From an uncultured bacterium (GTDB taxonomy: Bacteria; Bdellovibrionota_C; UBA2361; SZUA-149; CALKYB01), in contig CALKYB010000278.1 in assembly GCA_938003565.1 (NCBI GenBank), positions 1-6,586 of the forward strand: 6,586 bases of DNA, in the 5' to 3' direction. A program made the translations under genes and the position numbers. The stretch's first letter is position 1. Each line of letters opens with the position of its first letter. The notes under the pieces were generated by a model. That model did no database searches, had not been told where the DNA came from, and saw nothing but the letters and a program-made list of their open reading frames with translations. This document shows, in pieces, positions 1-6,123 of this stretch.

Positions 1-1
1 G

Positions 2-223
2 AAAGCTACCTTAAGCTCCGTGTACGGCTTGGATTCCAACGACGACCCACTAAAAGAAATTATTAGATCCTGGGCTGAAAATAACGTTGCAGAGATTGAC
101 TGGGCAATTGCCGATATCTCTGAGAAGGTAGTGGCGTCAGCTGACCCTGAAGGCCGAGGGATTGGTGGGCAATCTAGTGGTACTGATCTGGTGGTGCGTC
201 TATTGGTTTCACCACGATATTGA
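2..223 (+). CDS. 3' end of an unidentified protein (5' truncated by the window edge)
   Basis: The frame is open from the left edge to a TGA at 221-223, giving about 73 residues that end in ...LVVRLLVSPRY. A GTG at 20 could serve as a start, but there is no purine-rich ribosome binding site before it and the frame stays open upstream, so I read this as the C-terminus of a longer gene that begins outside the window. The peptide is mixed and soluble-looking: an acidic, helix-prone stretch containing WAENNVAEIDWAIADI, then a Gly/Ser-rich turn (GRGIGGQSSG) and a hydrophobic strand. There is no membrane segment or signal peptide. I do not recognise the family. A copy of the intergenic repeat lies about 145 bp after the stop, as it does beyond the other genes here. 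Confidence 0.5.
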   Translation, partial: KATLSSVYGLDSNDDPLKEIIRSWAENNVAEIDWAIADISEKVVASADPEGRGIGGQSSGTDLVVRLLVSPRY

Positions 224-366
224 TCGCTGTCCTTTATCGAATGGTGTTTTTTAGAAAAGGATTTTTGTAAAAGGTAGTATTGTCTAGCTCGGGCAAATTA
301 CCAGTTTCCCTCAGAACAAACTTAGAATACTACGAGTCAATGTCGTAGAACAAAACGCTCTACAAT

Positions 367-493
367 TACTCCTCAGGGGCTATACTGTTTAAAATTTATC
401 TAACTTTAAATTAATAAACCAAATTGAGTGGGTGAAAGGCTAAGGAATAGAAACCGTTTAATTGTTAAACTCAGGGAAGGGCCCTGAGGAGTA
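367..493 (+). repeat. Intergenic repeat R1: 127-bp unit with perfect 12-bp terminal inverted repeats
   Basis: The left end TACTCCTCAGGG (367-378) is the exact reverse complement of the right end CCCTGAGGAGTA (482-493). From CCTCAGG (371) to CCGTTT (454-459) the unit aligns almost without gaps to R3 and R4. Shared internal blocks are TTATCTAA at offset 25, an A/T-rich run ending in AACCA at about offset 43, GAAAG, and AACCGTTT. Length, inverted termini and lack of coding capacity fit a MITE or a REP/ERIC-like intergenic element. No clear target-site duplication is visible. R1 is the only copy here with a matching inverted right end. Confidence 0.7.
470..488. other. GC-rich stem-loop at the right end of R1
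   Basis: CTCAGGG (470-476) pairs perfectly with CCCTGAG (482-488) around a 5-base loop (477-481). The right terminal repeat can therefore fold either locally or with the left end at 367-378. No T-run follows (GAGTATATG), so it does not look like an ordinary Rho-independent terminator. It may be a structure of the element itself. Confidence 0.6.
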
Positions 494-566
494 TATGATA
501 TGTTAAACTAGGGTAATTTGTATTGCTTAGAGCTAGAGATCCAATATTTAGATTTTCCGTGAATAA

Positions 567-572
567 AAGGAG
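567..572 (+). promoter_or_regulatory. Ribosome binding site AAGGAG for the gene at 579
   Basis: AAGGAG lies 6 bp before the GTG at 579. It supports GTG as the true start; no ATG or other start with comparable spacing lies nearby. Confidence 0.75.
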
Positions 573-578
573 TCAGCT

Positions 579-1034
579 GTGTCTGAAGCATATGGAATAG
601 TTGTTTTGAAGGTCAACAAAGAAGTTGAGGATGCGCTGTATAAATCTGATGGAAGAATTGAGCAGGATACGATTATAGATTTGTTGAATGGAGCTAAGCT
701 CAAAGGTAAGGAGATTGCTAACAAATTTTACCAAGAAAGAATCGAAAATACGGTAATTGAAATAGATCTAAAAAGAGGTTTGTCTCTAGAAGGGAAGCCG
801 AAACGAGCAAAAGGATATATCGGTTTGCCAATGTTTGGATCTGAGTGGATTGGATTTAGTTACTTTTTGGCCAAATATGCCAAGGGAATTGAGATATATG
901 CCAGCATGTCAGATGAGTATGGATCTCGTTTTCGATTTGGCTTAAACGAAACCGGAAAAATGTTTAAAAAAGAAAAAGATAAATGGAAACAATATGTCCC
1001 AAAAAATGTAATCGATAGTTTCCAAGATCTGTAG
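579..1034 (+). CDS. Small soluble hypothetical protein (151 aa), family not recognised
   Basis: The gene starts at GTG behind a strong AAGGAG and stops at TAG (1032-1034). The protein has no signal peptide or membrane helix, so it is probably cytoplasmic. Visible parts: an N-terminal strand (AYGIVVLKV), a helix-rich stretch to about residue 55, a strand with IENTVIEIDL, a Gly/Pro turn with an aromatic-rich segment (GYIGLPMFGSEWIGFSYFLAKY, about 80-101), and a very Lys-rich C-terminal quarter. Size and a compact alpha/beta look would suit an immunity-type or accessory protein, but no motif supports a specific function. It is the only complete plus-strand gene, converges on the lyase gene at 1167, and is bracketed by R1 and R2, so it looks like an independent acquired unit. 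I am confident it is a gene and do not know its role. Confidence 0.75.
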   Translation: MSEAYGIVVLKVNKEVEDALYKSDGRIEQDTIIDLLNGAKLKGKEIANKFYQERIENTVIEIDLKRGLSLEGKPKRAKGYIGLPMFGSEWIGFSYFLAKYAKGIEIYASMSDEYGSRFRFGLNETGKMFKKEKDKWKQYVPKNVIDSFQDL

Positions 1035-1063
1035 CCGGGCTTCTTTTTCAAACTATTCTGGAT

Positions 1064-1146
1064 CTACACCTCAGGGCTTATATTGTTACACTTTGAGCTA
1101 GTTAAAACTAATAAATATCTACGCCTCAAGGCCCCTATCCCTCACA
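1064..1146 (+). repeat. Intergenic repeat R2: two head motifs in the convergent gap
   Basis: CTACACCTCAGGGCTTATATTGTTA (head CCTCAGG at 1069-1075) matches the head of R1/R3/R4 but lacks the rest of the 88-bp unit. A second related head, CTACGCCTCAAGGCCCCTATCC (core at 1124-1131), follows 55 bp later in the same orientation. The copy fills most of the 132 bp between the stops of the genes at 1034 and 1167, where a bidirectional terminator would be expected. I see only weak hairpins and no clear T-run on either strand beyond CTTTTT at 1043-1048. Confidence 0.6.
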
Positions 1147-1166
1147 CACATTTCCTACTCGTAAAT

Positions 1167-2717
1167 CTACTTGTCAGGGTTTGCTGTGGTACTAGCACCG
1201 GCTTCGCTTTGAACAAATGAAGTTACATCGTCAACTGGTTTCAAGATAGAACTATAGTCATAATTAATATTGAATAGCGATGGAGTAGAGCTGAATGAAA
1301 CGTTACCGCTAGCTGATCCTGCTCCGCCGCTGGTAATACCAAGATCATTTACACTTTCTACATATCCCTCATTGCCTGCCGCTTCATCTGCACCACTGAG
1401 TGCTTGGTAAAGAGAATTAGCATATACATTATTTTCGCTAATTAATTCAGCAATATCGCTGTGCTGAAAATTTGAAGCGGTGTGCTGCACTAAAGTTCTG
1501 CCTGCCACAGCTCCCGTTTTAACAACATAATTATTAAAAGAATGGGCTTGTCCCGAAGATATCCAAGGACCTCTTTGATCAGATTTCATCCATGAACTAT
1601 GGACTGTCAGTCTAGTATCACTCTGCCCTATCTTCGGATTAAAAACAAAAACTGACTTACTTGTATTGAACGTTTTAAGCCTTGAAACGGTTACAAGATC
1701 TGAATCCAAGAGTATATTTACTACGTCATCGTTGAACCCGCTAGCTGTAACTTTATCAATCCATATGTTTTCACCATAAATATTCAGAAAGGATTGATTC
1801 TTTCTCGTAGCGTAATCGATGCCCTCTGCTTCTATTTCGTGGATAATAATATTGTCGCCAAAAAATCTAAAAAGCCAACTATTTTGTGGCATTCCTGTGC
1901 CGACCTTGATTTTAAAGCCCGGCGCAAGTGAGCCATCTATAGTTAGATTATTTGCATTAGTCTTAAAAGTGGTGTTGCGTGTAAACGTCGTGTTTGCGAG
2001 TGATGGAGAAATCAGGACATAGTTGTCACTGACTTGTAGAGCATCGAAGAATTCTGTTTCGGTCTTTATCTCAACAATATTGGTTCCACCAGTGGTCGCT
2101 GCACCGTAGCCGATCCTGTTACTATCTGCGAGCAATATGTCACGCGGGCTAAAGCCTGTGGCAATAGTTGTAGTCGTTGTCGGAAAGGTTGTGGTTGTCG
2201 TAGTAGTGCTTGAAGTGGTCGTAGTTGTAGAAGGAAGTGTGGTAGTCGTTGCAGGTTCCTTAAGTGTTGTAAATTGACCTTGGGAGGAATTTACTCTTTC
2301 TCTCCTATTTCTTGCTTCAATTTGGTAGTAGTAAGTAGTATCCGGATCTAATTTTGTTAGAACTTGAGAATAGTTCTTGCGTTTCAAAAAACCGCTGTAT
2401 GGCCCTGATTGTCCATAAGATGGAGTCTTCCCATATTTTATTTTTACAGATGCTTTTTCTGTAAAATTTGCTACCAATCTTGCGGAATTCTTAGATATGT
2501 CTGTAACATTATGATTTATAATTTGTAGATCCTTTTCTTCAGATGGGGGCTTGAATTTTCTAGCTCGACAAGCTCGATTTCCATTCCAGCCATACCCATC
2601 CCCATCCGGATCCAGACATTCGGCTTGAGAAAGTTCCGGTTGGAGAATTAGGAGCGCAAACGTAGTCCAAAGCACACAGTGAGCAATAGAATAAAATTTT
2701 GGAAGCCTGCAGCCCAT
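1167..2717 (-). CDS. Secreted PL1-type (pectate lyase-like) beta-helix protein with FN3-like domain and poly-Thr linker
   Basis: A 516-aa protein. Residues 1-32 are a Sec signal peptide, probably cut after LSQA. One module with DPDGDGYGW (36-44) lies between Cys34 and Cys50. An FN3-like domain (about 64-152) ends in LDPDTTYYYQIEA and FTTL. A Thr linker (157-187) leads to a PL1-like beta-helix (about 190-505). PL1 hallmarks: IGYGAATTGG at the domain start, TIDG (259-262), NIWID (317-321), VTVS (342-345), Lys354, QRGP (381-384) and HSFNNY (392-397). Lys354 and Arg382 align with the PL1 catalytic/binding Lys and Arg. Differences are WIDK for the usual WIDH, Asn334 where a second calcium Asp is common, and Ser387 for the second Arg of RxPxxR. 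ATG is preceded by AGCAGG (2725-2730) at 7 bp. Its paralogue is the gene at 4690-6123. PL1 members cleave pectate by beta-elimination outside the cell; activity and substrate here are inferred. Confidence 0.85.
   Translation of the reverse strand: MGCRLPKFYSIAHCVLWTTFALLILQPELSQAECLDPDGDGYGWNGNRACRARKFKPPSEEKDLQIINHNVTDISKNSARLVANFTEKASVKIKYGKTPSYGQSGPYSGFLKRKNYSQVLTKLDPDTTYYYQIEARNRRERVNSSQGQFTTLKEPATTTTLPSTTTTTSSTTTTTTTFPTTTTTIATGFSPRDILLADSNRIGYGAATTGGTNIVEIKTETEFFDALQVSDNYVLISPSLANTTFTRNTTFKTNANNLTIDGSLAPGFKIKVGTGMPQNSWLFRFFGDNIIIHEIEAEGIDYATRKNQSFLNIYGENIWIDKVTASGFNDDVVNILLDSDLVTVSRLKTFNTSKSVFVFNPKIGQSDTRLTVHSSWMKSDQRGPWISSGQAHSFNNYVVKTGAVAGRTLVQHTASNFQHSDIAELISENNVYANSLYQALSGADEAAGNEGYVESVNDLGITSGGAGSASGNVSFSSTPSLFNINYDYSSILKPVDDVTSFVQSEAGASTTANPDK
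2157..2249 (-). repeat. Poly-Thr linker microsatellite-like tract (ACN codons)
   Basis: Residues 157-187 are almost all Thr, broken by LPS, SS and FP. The DNA is a degenerate ACN trinucleotide tract. Positions 2194-2237 are 44 bp identical to 5666-5709 in the paralogue, including synonymous sites. Relative to the paralogue this tract has extra codons encoding FP plus several Thr, consistent with slippage or unequal exchange. Confidence 0.8.
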
Positions 2718-2761
2718 AATATAACCTGCTCGTTAATGAAATTTGTAAAACCCCGACTACT

Positions 2762-2792
2762 ATTATAGTGATTATCGTCGAGTTATCTCCAA
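2762..2792 (-). promoter_or_regulatory. Possible promoter of the lyase gene ending at 1167
   Basis: On the minus strand TATAAT (2762-2767) is a perfect -10 hexamer about 45 bp before the ATG. The best -35 is TTGGAG (2787-2792) with a long 19-bp spacer, so the call rests mainly on the -10. It lies between repeat R3 and the gene. Confidence 0.35.
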
Positions 2793-2848
2793 TACTTTAG
2801 ACCTATAGTTACACCTTGTATGTTGCGTTTGGGTAGAGAATATCGAAT

Positions 2849-2940
2849 GACTCCTCAGGGCCTATCTTGTTAAAAAAGTTATCTAACTAGAAATTAGTTA
2901 ACCAGTTTAATTGTGCGAAAGCCTGGGAATATAACCGTTT
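2849..2940 (+). repeat. Intergenic repeat R3
   Basis: The head GACTCCTCAGGGCCTAT is followed by TTATCTAA (2879-2886), GTTAACCA (2897-2904), GAAAG (2917-2921) and AACCGTTT (2933-2940). These sit at nearly the same offsets as in R1 and R4, 88 bp from CCTCAGG to the end of CCGTTT. Inside it, TAACTA (2884-2889) and TAGTTA (2895-2900) form a short hairpin that R1 and R4 keep only weakly. It lacks the inverted right terminus of R1. Confidence 0.7.
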
Positions 2941-2952
2941 GAGGGCTAAAAA

Positions 2953-2974
2953 CTACACCTCGAGGCCGTATCCT
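2953..2974 (+). repeat. Secondary head motif R3b
   Basis: CTACACCTCGAGGCCGTATCC resembles R2b (CTACGCCTCAAGGCCCCTATCC at 1119-1140) more than the primary heads, and like R2b it follows a primary head in the same orientation. The core CCTCGAGG is a perfect palindrome. Confidence 0.45.
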
Positions 2975-3034
2975 TCGATAGCGAAGCTTCCCCTAGATTC
3001 AGTAAAGAGCATGAGAGACCCTCTAGTTTAGATT

Positions 3035-3066
3035 TTAAGGGCTCAAAAGGTTCTCTTGGCCCTTAA
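3035..3066 (-). terminator. Stem-loop downstream of the 3101-4501 lyase gene, possible terminator
   Basis: TTAAGGGC (3035-3042) pairs perfectly with GCCCTTAA (3059-3066), with further imperfect pairing inside (CAAAAG against CTCTTG). It lies 35 bp past the stop of the minus-strand gene, where a terminator would be expected. No run of T follows on the minus strand (AATCTAAAC), so intrinsic termination is uncertain and it may instead protect a mRNA 3' end. Confidence 0.4.
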
Positions 3067-3100
3067 CAGGATAGAAGTGCGTTAGGTGTAGTATTTATAA

Positions 3101-4501
3101 CTATGGAGGAGGTGGATAGACTATATTGTTTCCATTCACACCCGCGTTGCTAATAACATAGTTTCTAACCTGAGAAGAATCCATTTTACTATAGCTATAC
3201 GGAGGCACAGGTCTTGATACCGGGCTGGTATTGGTATCGTCTGGATCTATAACAAAACTGTTCTGGCTGCTGCCTCTTAGGAAAATATTTTGACCATCTG
3301 TGAATATATAACCCTGGACAGGCAAACCTGGTAAAGAGGCTGGTCCAGCTAGTTCGCCATATAAGCCTGCATTTGGGTCTTCAAATACGCTCGACTCAGC
3401 TAGTATCGTTGGAGTATCTGTTCCATCTCGATTCACGTCATTTCCATGTCCAGCAATTGTTCCACATTTGTCAGAACCAAAGTCATGCGAGTAATTATTA
3501 AAGCCATGAACCCAATTCCCTCCGGAAACTCGAAAATTTCTACAGATCGCACCAAAGTCTGACCAGGCAATTGTAACTCGACCAACTCTATTAGCATTTT
3601 GAGAAGGAGATTGATCCTGGAAAACAAGGAGGCCTTTGCTAGCTGAATAGACCTTATAGTGAGTTACAGTTATGTTTATAGCTGCCCTTGTAGAATTATT
3701 TCCACCTACAAATGCATCATCATCGGTGTTAAATACTTCCACATGATCAAACCAGTAGTCTTGTCCTTCCGAGACTAGTACAGCGGTTATAAGATTTTGG
3801 TTGGGTTGATCATTACTATAGTTTCGATCAGGACCGATTAAAACTCGGTGCATTATGGAGTTGCCCTCATAGTAGCGGATCATAGTCATCGAATTTACCG
3901 ATGAGTGAGGGGCAATTTTCACAAGAGCATCTCTTCCATCCCAAGTAGTATTTGCTGCTGGTCTTAAACTGGATCTAATGTAGATAGTTTGTCCTTCTAA
4001 GGAAGGATCATAAACTACCCAAGTGTTGGATCGTGAGAGGCCTTCGCGTAGCGATCCTGCACCAGAATCATTCGTGTTGGTGACTACGTAAAGTTGTCCA
4101 TTGTATCCTGCACCAGTAGCATTTCGGCCATAGCCAATTTTCCAAGGGGAGTTCAATAGACTAGAGCGACGGGTGTTTGAGATGGGAGGTAAACTTGGCT
4201 CGCCACCAACCCTACAAGACTCAGTTCCAGTCCATCCCCAGCCATCGCCGTCATGGTCAATGCATGTAGGGCCTGCCGGCGGGTTTGCGCTGCAAGAACT
4301 AGTTCCGTTCCATCCCCAACCATCGCCATCAGCGTCCACGCAATTTCCAGAGTTTTGCTGAACTCGGCATGTTTGATTATTTTCCCATCCCCAGCCATCA
4401 CCGTCAGCATCTGAATTTGAATTTTGACAAATAGGATTAGCATAAACCATCACCGGGAGGTGCACTAAAAATATAGTAGAAAGAAGGAGCTGTTTTCTCA
4501 T
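3101..4501 (-). CDS. Secreted PL1-like beta-helix protein with three N-terminal DGDGWGW modules
   Basis: A 466-aa protein. The signal peptide (1-21, MRKQLLLSTIFLVHLPVMVYA) is followed by three Cys-bounded modules with DADGDGWGW or DHDGDGWGW (31-45, 54-70, 80-96), then a PL1-like domain from about 118 to the end. Domain signs: KIGYGRNATGAG (121-131), GAGSLREGL (147-155), TTWDG (185-189), YWFDHVEVFNTDDDAF (249-264), Lys289, CRNFRVS (320-326) and HGFNNYSHDFG (332-342). Lys289 and Arg321 fit the PL1 Lys and Arg positions; the RxPxxR box has become RNFRVS. The D-x-D-x-D modules resemble calcium loops and probably act as extracellular stability or anchoring units; this is inference. It is clearly more distant from the other two lyases than they are from each other, and it lacks the FN3-like domain and Thr linker. 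No Shine-Dalgarno is visible before the ATG, and repeat R4 begins only about 30 bp upstream. The C-terminus ends in PPPP. Confidence 0.85.
   Translation of the reverse strand: MRKQLLLSTIFLVHLPVMVYANPICQNSNSDADGDGWGWENNQTCRVQQNSGNCVDADGDGWGWNGTSSCSANPPAGPTCIDHDGDGWGWTGTESCRVGGEPSLPPISNTRRSSLLNSPWKIGYGRNATGAGYNGQLYVVTNTNDSGAGSLREGLSRSNTWVVYDPSLEGQTIYIRSSLRPAANTTWDGRDALVKIAPHSSVNSMTMIRYYEGNSIMHRVLIGPDRNYSNDQPNQNLITAVLVSEGQDYWFDHVEVFNTDDDAFVGGNNSTRAAINITVTHYKVYSASKGLLVFQDQSPSQNANRVGRVTIAWSDFGAICRNFRVSGGNWVHGFNNYSHDFGSDKCGTIAGHGNDVNRDGTDTPTILAESSVFEDPNAGLYGELAGPASLPGLPVQGYIFTDGQNIFLRGSSQNSFVIDPDDTNTSPVSRPVPPYSYSKMDSSQVRNYVISNAGVNGNNIVYPPPP
4214..4429 (-). repeat. Three tandem DGDGWGW modules, visible at DNA level
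   Basis: Residues 25-96 consist of three units, each with DGDGWGW and a closing Cys at 45, 70 and 96. The plus strand repeats CCATCCCCA(G/A)CCATC(G/A)CC at each unit. A single related unit (DPDGDGYGW) occurs in the gene at 1167-2717 and none in the gene at 4690-6123, so the module appears mobile between secreted proteins. Confidence 0.8.
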
Positions 4502-4530
4502 AAGGGCATACCAAGCAAGTGAATTTGGGA

Positions 4531-4625
4531 ATTACTCCTCAGGGCCTATCCCGTTAAAAAATTATCTAAGTTTAAAATAGTTAACCATATTAAGTTGTTG
4601 TTTTGAAAGGGTTTAAAAACCGTTT
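4531..4625 (+). repeat. Intergenic repeat R4
   Basis: The head ATTACTCCTCAGGGCCTAT (CCTCAGG at 4537-4543) is followed by TTATCTAA (4562-4569), GTTAACCA (4580-4587), GAAAG (4605-4609) and AAACCGTTT (4617-4625), 89 bp from CCTCAGG to CCGTTT as in R1. It occupies most of the 188-bp gap between two minus-strand genes. It lies immediately before the start of one and about 65 bp past the stop of the other, so any promoter of the 3101-4501 gene must lie in or very near it. Confidence 0.7.
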
Positions 4626-4689
4626 GGGGTAATTAAGTTATTTCAAATTAGTTAGAATTAATTAAGTCTTTGTAGTTTGCGTTTCGTCA

Positions 4690-6123
4690 CTATCGATCTG
4701 CTCCTGCGTTAGCCTTTACAAATCCAACTACATCAGCTGTTGGTTTTAAAACTGAACTATAGCTGTAGGGGATTGTGAATAGAGTAGGGTTCGAGCTAAA
4801 AGTTACATTACCTACCGTCACATTTCCGTTAAGATTATCTCCAACACTTTCTATAAAACCCTCATTATTTATATTCTTTGCTGTAGCAATCATGCCTTGG
4901 TACAACTGATTGTCATAAACGTTATTCTCGCTAATACAGTAAGCGGGATCTCTGTGGTTTATCGAAACCGCTTGAGTGCTATTTCTTCCGACCTCCAAAC
5001 TAGCCACTTCAACGTAGTTGTTGAATGTGTGAGCATACCCTGAAGAAATAAGCGGGGGTCTTTGGTTTGATGCCATCCATGAACTATGAACAGTAATTCT
5101 CGTATCACCCTGACCAGGATTGGGGTTGAAGACCATAACTGATTTATTGGTATCGTAAGATTTAATTCGGCTTACGGTGATAAAATCGGAATCAAGTAAT
5201 ATATTTATATAATCATCATCGAACCCTGTTGCCGTCACCTTGTCTATCCAAATATTCTCTCCATATATATTTAGGAATGATTGATTTTTTCGCGGTGGAT
5301 AAAAGTCTATTCCTTCGCCCTCAATGTTGTGGATAATAACGTTATCGCCAAATACCCTAAACAGCCAACTATTACTTGGCATTCCTGGGCCAACCTTAAA
5401 TTTAAATCCAGGAGCAAGTGAACCATCTATCGTTATGTTATTTGCATAGATCTCAAACGTCGTGTTGCGTACGATTGTCGTATTTGCAAGGGATGGGGAT
5501 ATCAGCACATAGTTGCCATCAACTTTTAGAGCATTGAAAAACTCTGTTTCAGTCGTTACTTCAACAATATTAGTTCCGCCAGTGGCGCCTGCACCGTAGC
5601 CAACCCGGTTACGATCAGCGAGCAATATGTCACGTGGGCTCAAGCTTGTGGCAATAGTAGTAGTTGTTGTCGTAGTAGTGCTTGAAGTGGTCGTAGTTGT
5701 AGAAGGAAGGGTGGTAGTAGTTGGAGGTAGCGTCGTAGATACAGAAACATTGAGAGTAGTAAACTGCTTTACTGCTGTGTTAAATACTCTAGCGCCTCTT
5801 CTTTTTGGCCTAATTGAGATGGTGTAGTAGTAAGTTGTTGATGGTTCTAAGTTCAATAGAGTTTCACTTCTTTCTCCTGATAGGAATCGACTACTATATC
5901 TTCCCTTCATGTATAGCGAACTAGGGCTTGTGCCGTAGAGGATTTGAGCTCTGGCTTCCTTGTCGGTCTCATAGAGTATAGTGGCGGAGGACGACCCTAT
6001 GTCTTCAACCTCATTCTTAATTACGTTTACTACAGAGCTCTGTGCAATGGCGCTAAATGGGGTTAAAAGGCAGAGTATAGCGACCGAGAAAATAAATATT
6101 GTTTGAGACGCAGATCTAACCAT
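4690..6123 (-). CDS. Secreted PL1-type (pectate lyase-like) protein with FN3-like domain and poly-Thr linker; paralogue of 1167-2717
   Basis: A 477-aa protein from the ATG at 6123. That start has GAGG (6132-6135) at 8 bp and opens straight into a signal peptide (1-27, ending AIA). A TTG at 6168 would add 15 charged residues ahead of it and is less likely. Order: FN3-like domain (about 30-124, with LEPSTTYYYTI and FTTL), Thr linker (129-159), PL1-like beta-helix (about 162-470). Landmarks: VGYGAGATGG, TIDG (231-234), NIWID (290-294), DDD (302-304), ITVS (315-318), Lys327, QRPP (354-357), HTFNNY (365-370). Lys327 and Arg355 match the PL1 Lys/Arg; Ser360 replaces the second Arg and WIDK replaces WIDH. 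By eye the lyase domain is about three-quarters identical to the paralogue, whereas the FN3-like domain is far more diverged. It lacks the DGDGWGW module. A role in extracellular uronate-polysaccharide degradation is inferred. Confidence 0.85.
   Translation of the reverse strand: MVRSASQTIFIFSVAILCLLTPFSAIAQSSVVNVIKNEVEDIGSSSATILYETDKEARAQILYGTSPSSLYMKGRYSSRFLSGERSETLLNLEPSTTYYYTISIRPKRRGARVFNTAVKQFTTLNVSVSTTLPPTTTTLPSTTTTTSSTTTTTTTTIATSLSPRDILLADRNRVGYGAGATGGTNIVEVTTETEFFNALKVDGNYVLISPSLANTTIVRNTTFEIYANNITIDGSLAPGFKFKVGPGMPSNSWLFRVFGDNVIIHNIEGEGIDFYPPRKNQSFLNIYGENIWIDKVTATGFDDDYINILLDSDFITVSRIKSYDTNKSVMVFNPNPGQGDTRITVHSSWMASNQRPPLISSGYAHTFNNYVEVASLEVGRNSTQAVSINHRDPAYCISENNVYDNQLYQGMIATAKNINNEGFIESVGDNLNGNVTVGNVTFSSNPTLFTIPYSYSSVLKPTADVVGFVKANAGADR
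5647..5739 (-). repeat. Poly-Thr linker tract in the second FN3/PL1 paralogue
   Basis: Residues 129-159 are a Thr run interrupted by LPP, LPS and SS, encoded by a degenerate ACN tract. It shares a 44-bp exact match (5666-5709) with the linker of the gene at 1167-2717. On the opposite strand it produces a meaningless Val-rich open frame. Confidence 0.8.

Larger units (their letters stand above)
224..578. other. Gene-free gap holding repeat copy R1 and a GC-rich hairpin
   Basis: These 355 bp contain no credible gene. About 140 bp of unremarkable AT-rich sequence follow the upstream stop. The complete-looking repeat R1 (367-493) comes next, and then about 85 bp of leader before the gene at 579. 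A short direct repeat, GTTAAACTCAGGG at 464-476 and GTTAAACTAGGG at 502-513, brackets the right end of R1. No convincing -35/-10 pair was found for the downstream gene; TATTTA at 545-550 with TTGCTT at 523-528 is the best I see and is weak. Confidence 0.6.
2718..3100. other. Gene-free gap holding repeat R3 and stem-loops
   Basis: These 383 bp separate two minus-strand genes. From right to left they hold a hairpin after the stop of the 3101-4501 gene (3035-3066), a small perfect stem CTTCG-ATAG-CGAAG (2973-2986), the secondary motif R3b (2953-2974), repeat R3 (2849-2940), and a leader with a possible promoter for the gene starting at 2717. No open frame here looks coding. Confidence 0.6.

Noticed and set aside
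398..470. Integron attC site: ATCTAAC fits RYYYAAC and GTTAAAC fits GTTRRRY within R1
   Set aside because: The other copies do not keep both boxes (R4 has ATCTAAG, R3 has no matching GTTRRRY), the two boxes are only partly complementary, and the gaps are too long for packed cassettes.
1031..1048. Intrinsic terminator after the gene at 579-1034 (AGCCGGGCTTCTTTTT)
   Set aside because: The arms AGCC and GGCT leave a one-base loop, which cannot form a normal hairpin.
4153..4443. 96-aa minus-strand open frame overlapping the DGDGWGW modules
   Set aside because: It is an out-of-frame shadow of the tandem repeat in the 3101-4501 gene, whose own frame has a signal peptide and conserved motifs.
5627..5827. 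Val-rich plus-strand open frame
   Set aside because: It is the antisense of the poly-Thr linker (ACN codons read as GTN-type codons) inside a well-supported minus-strand gene.
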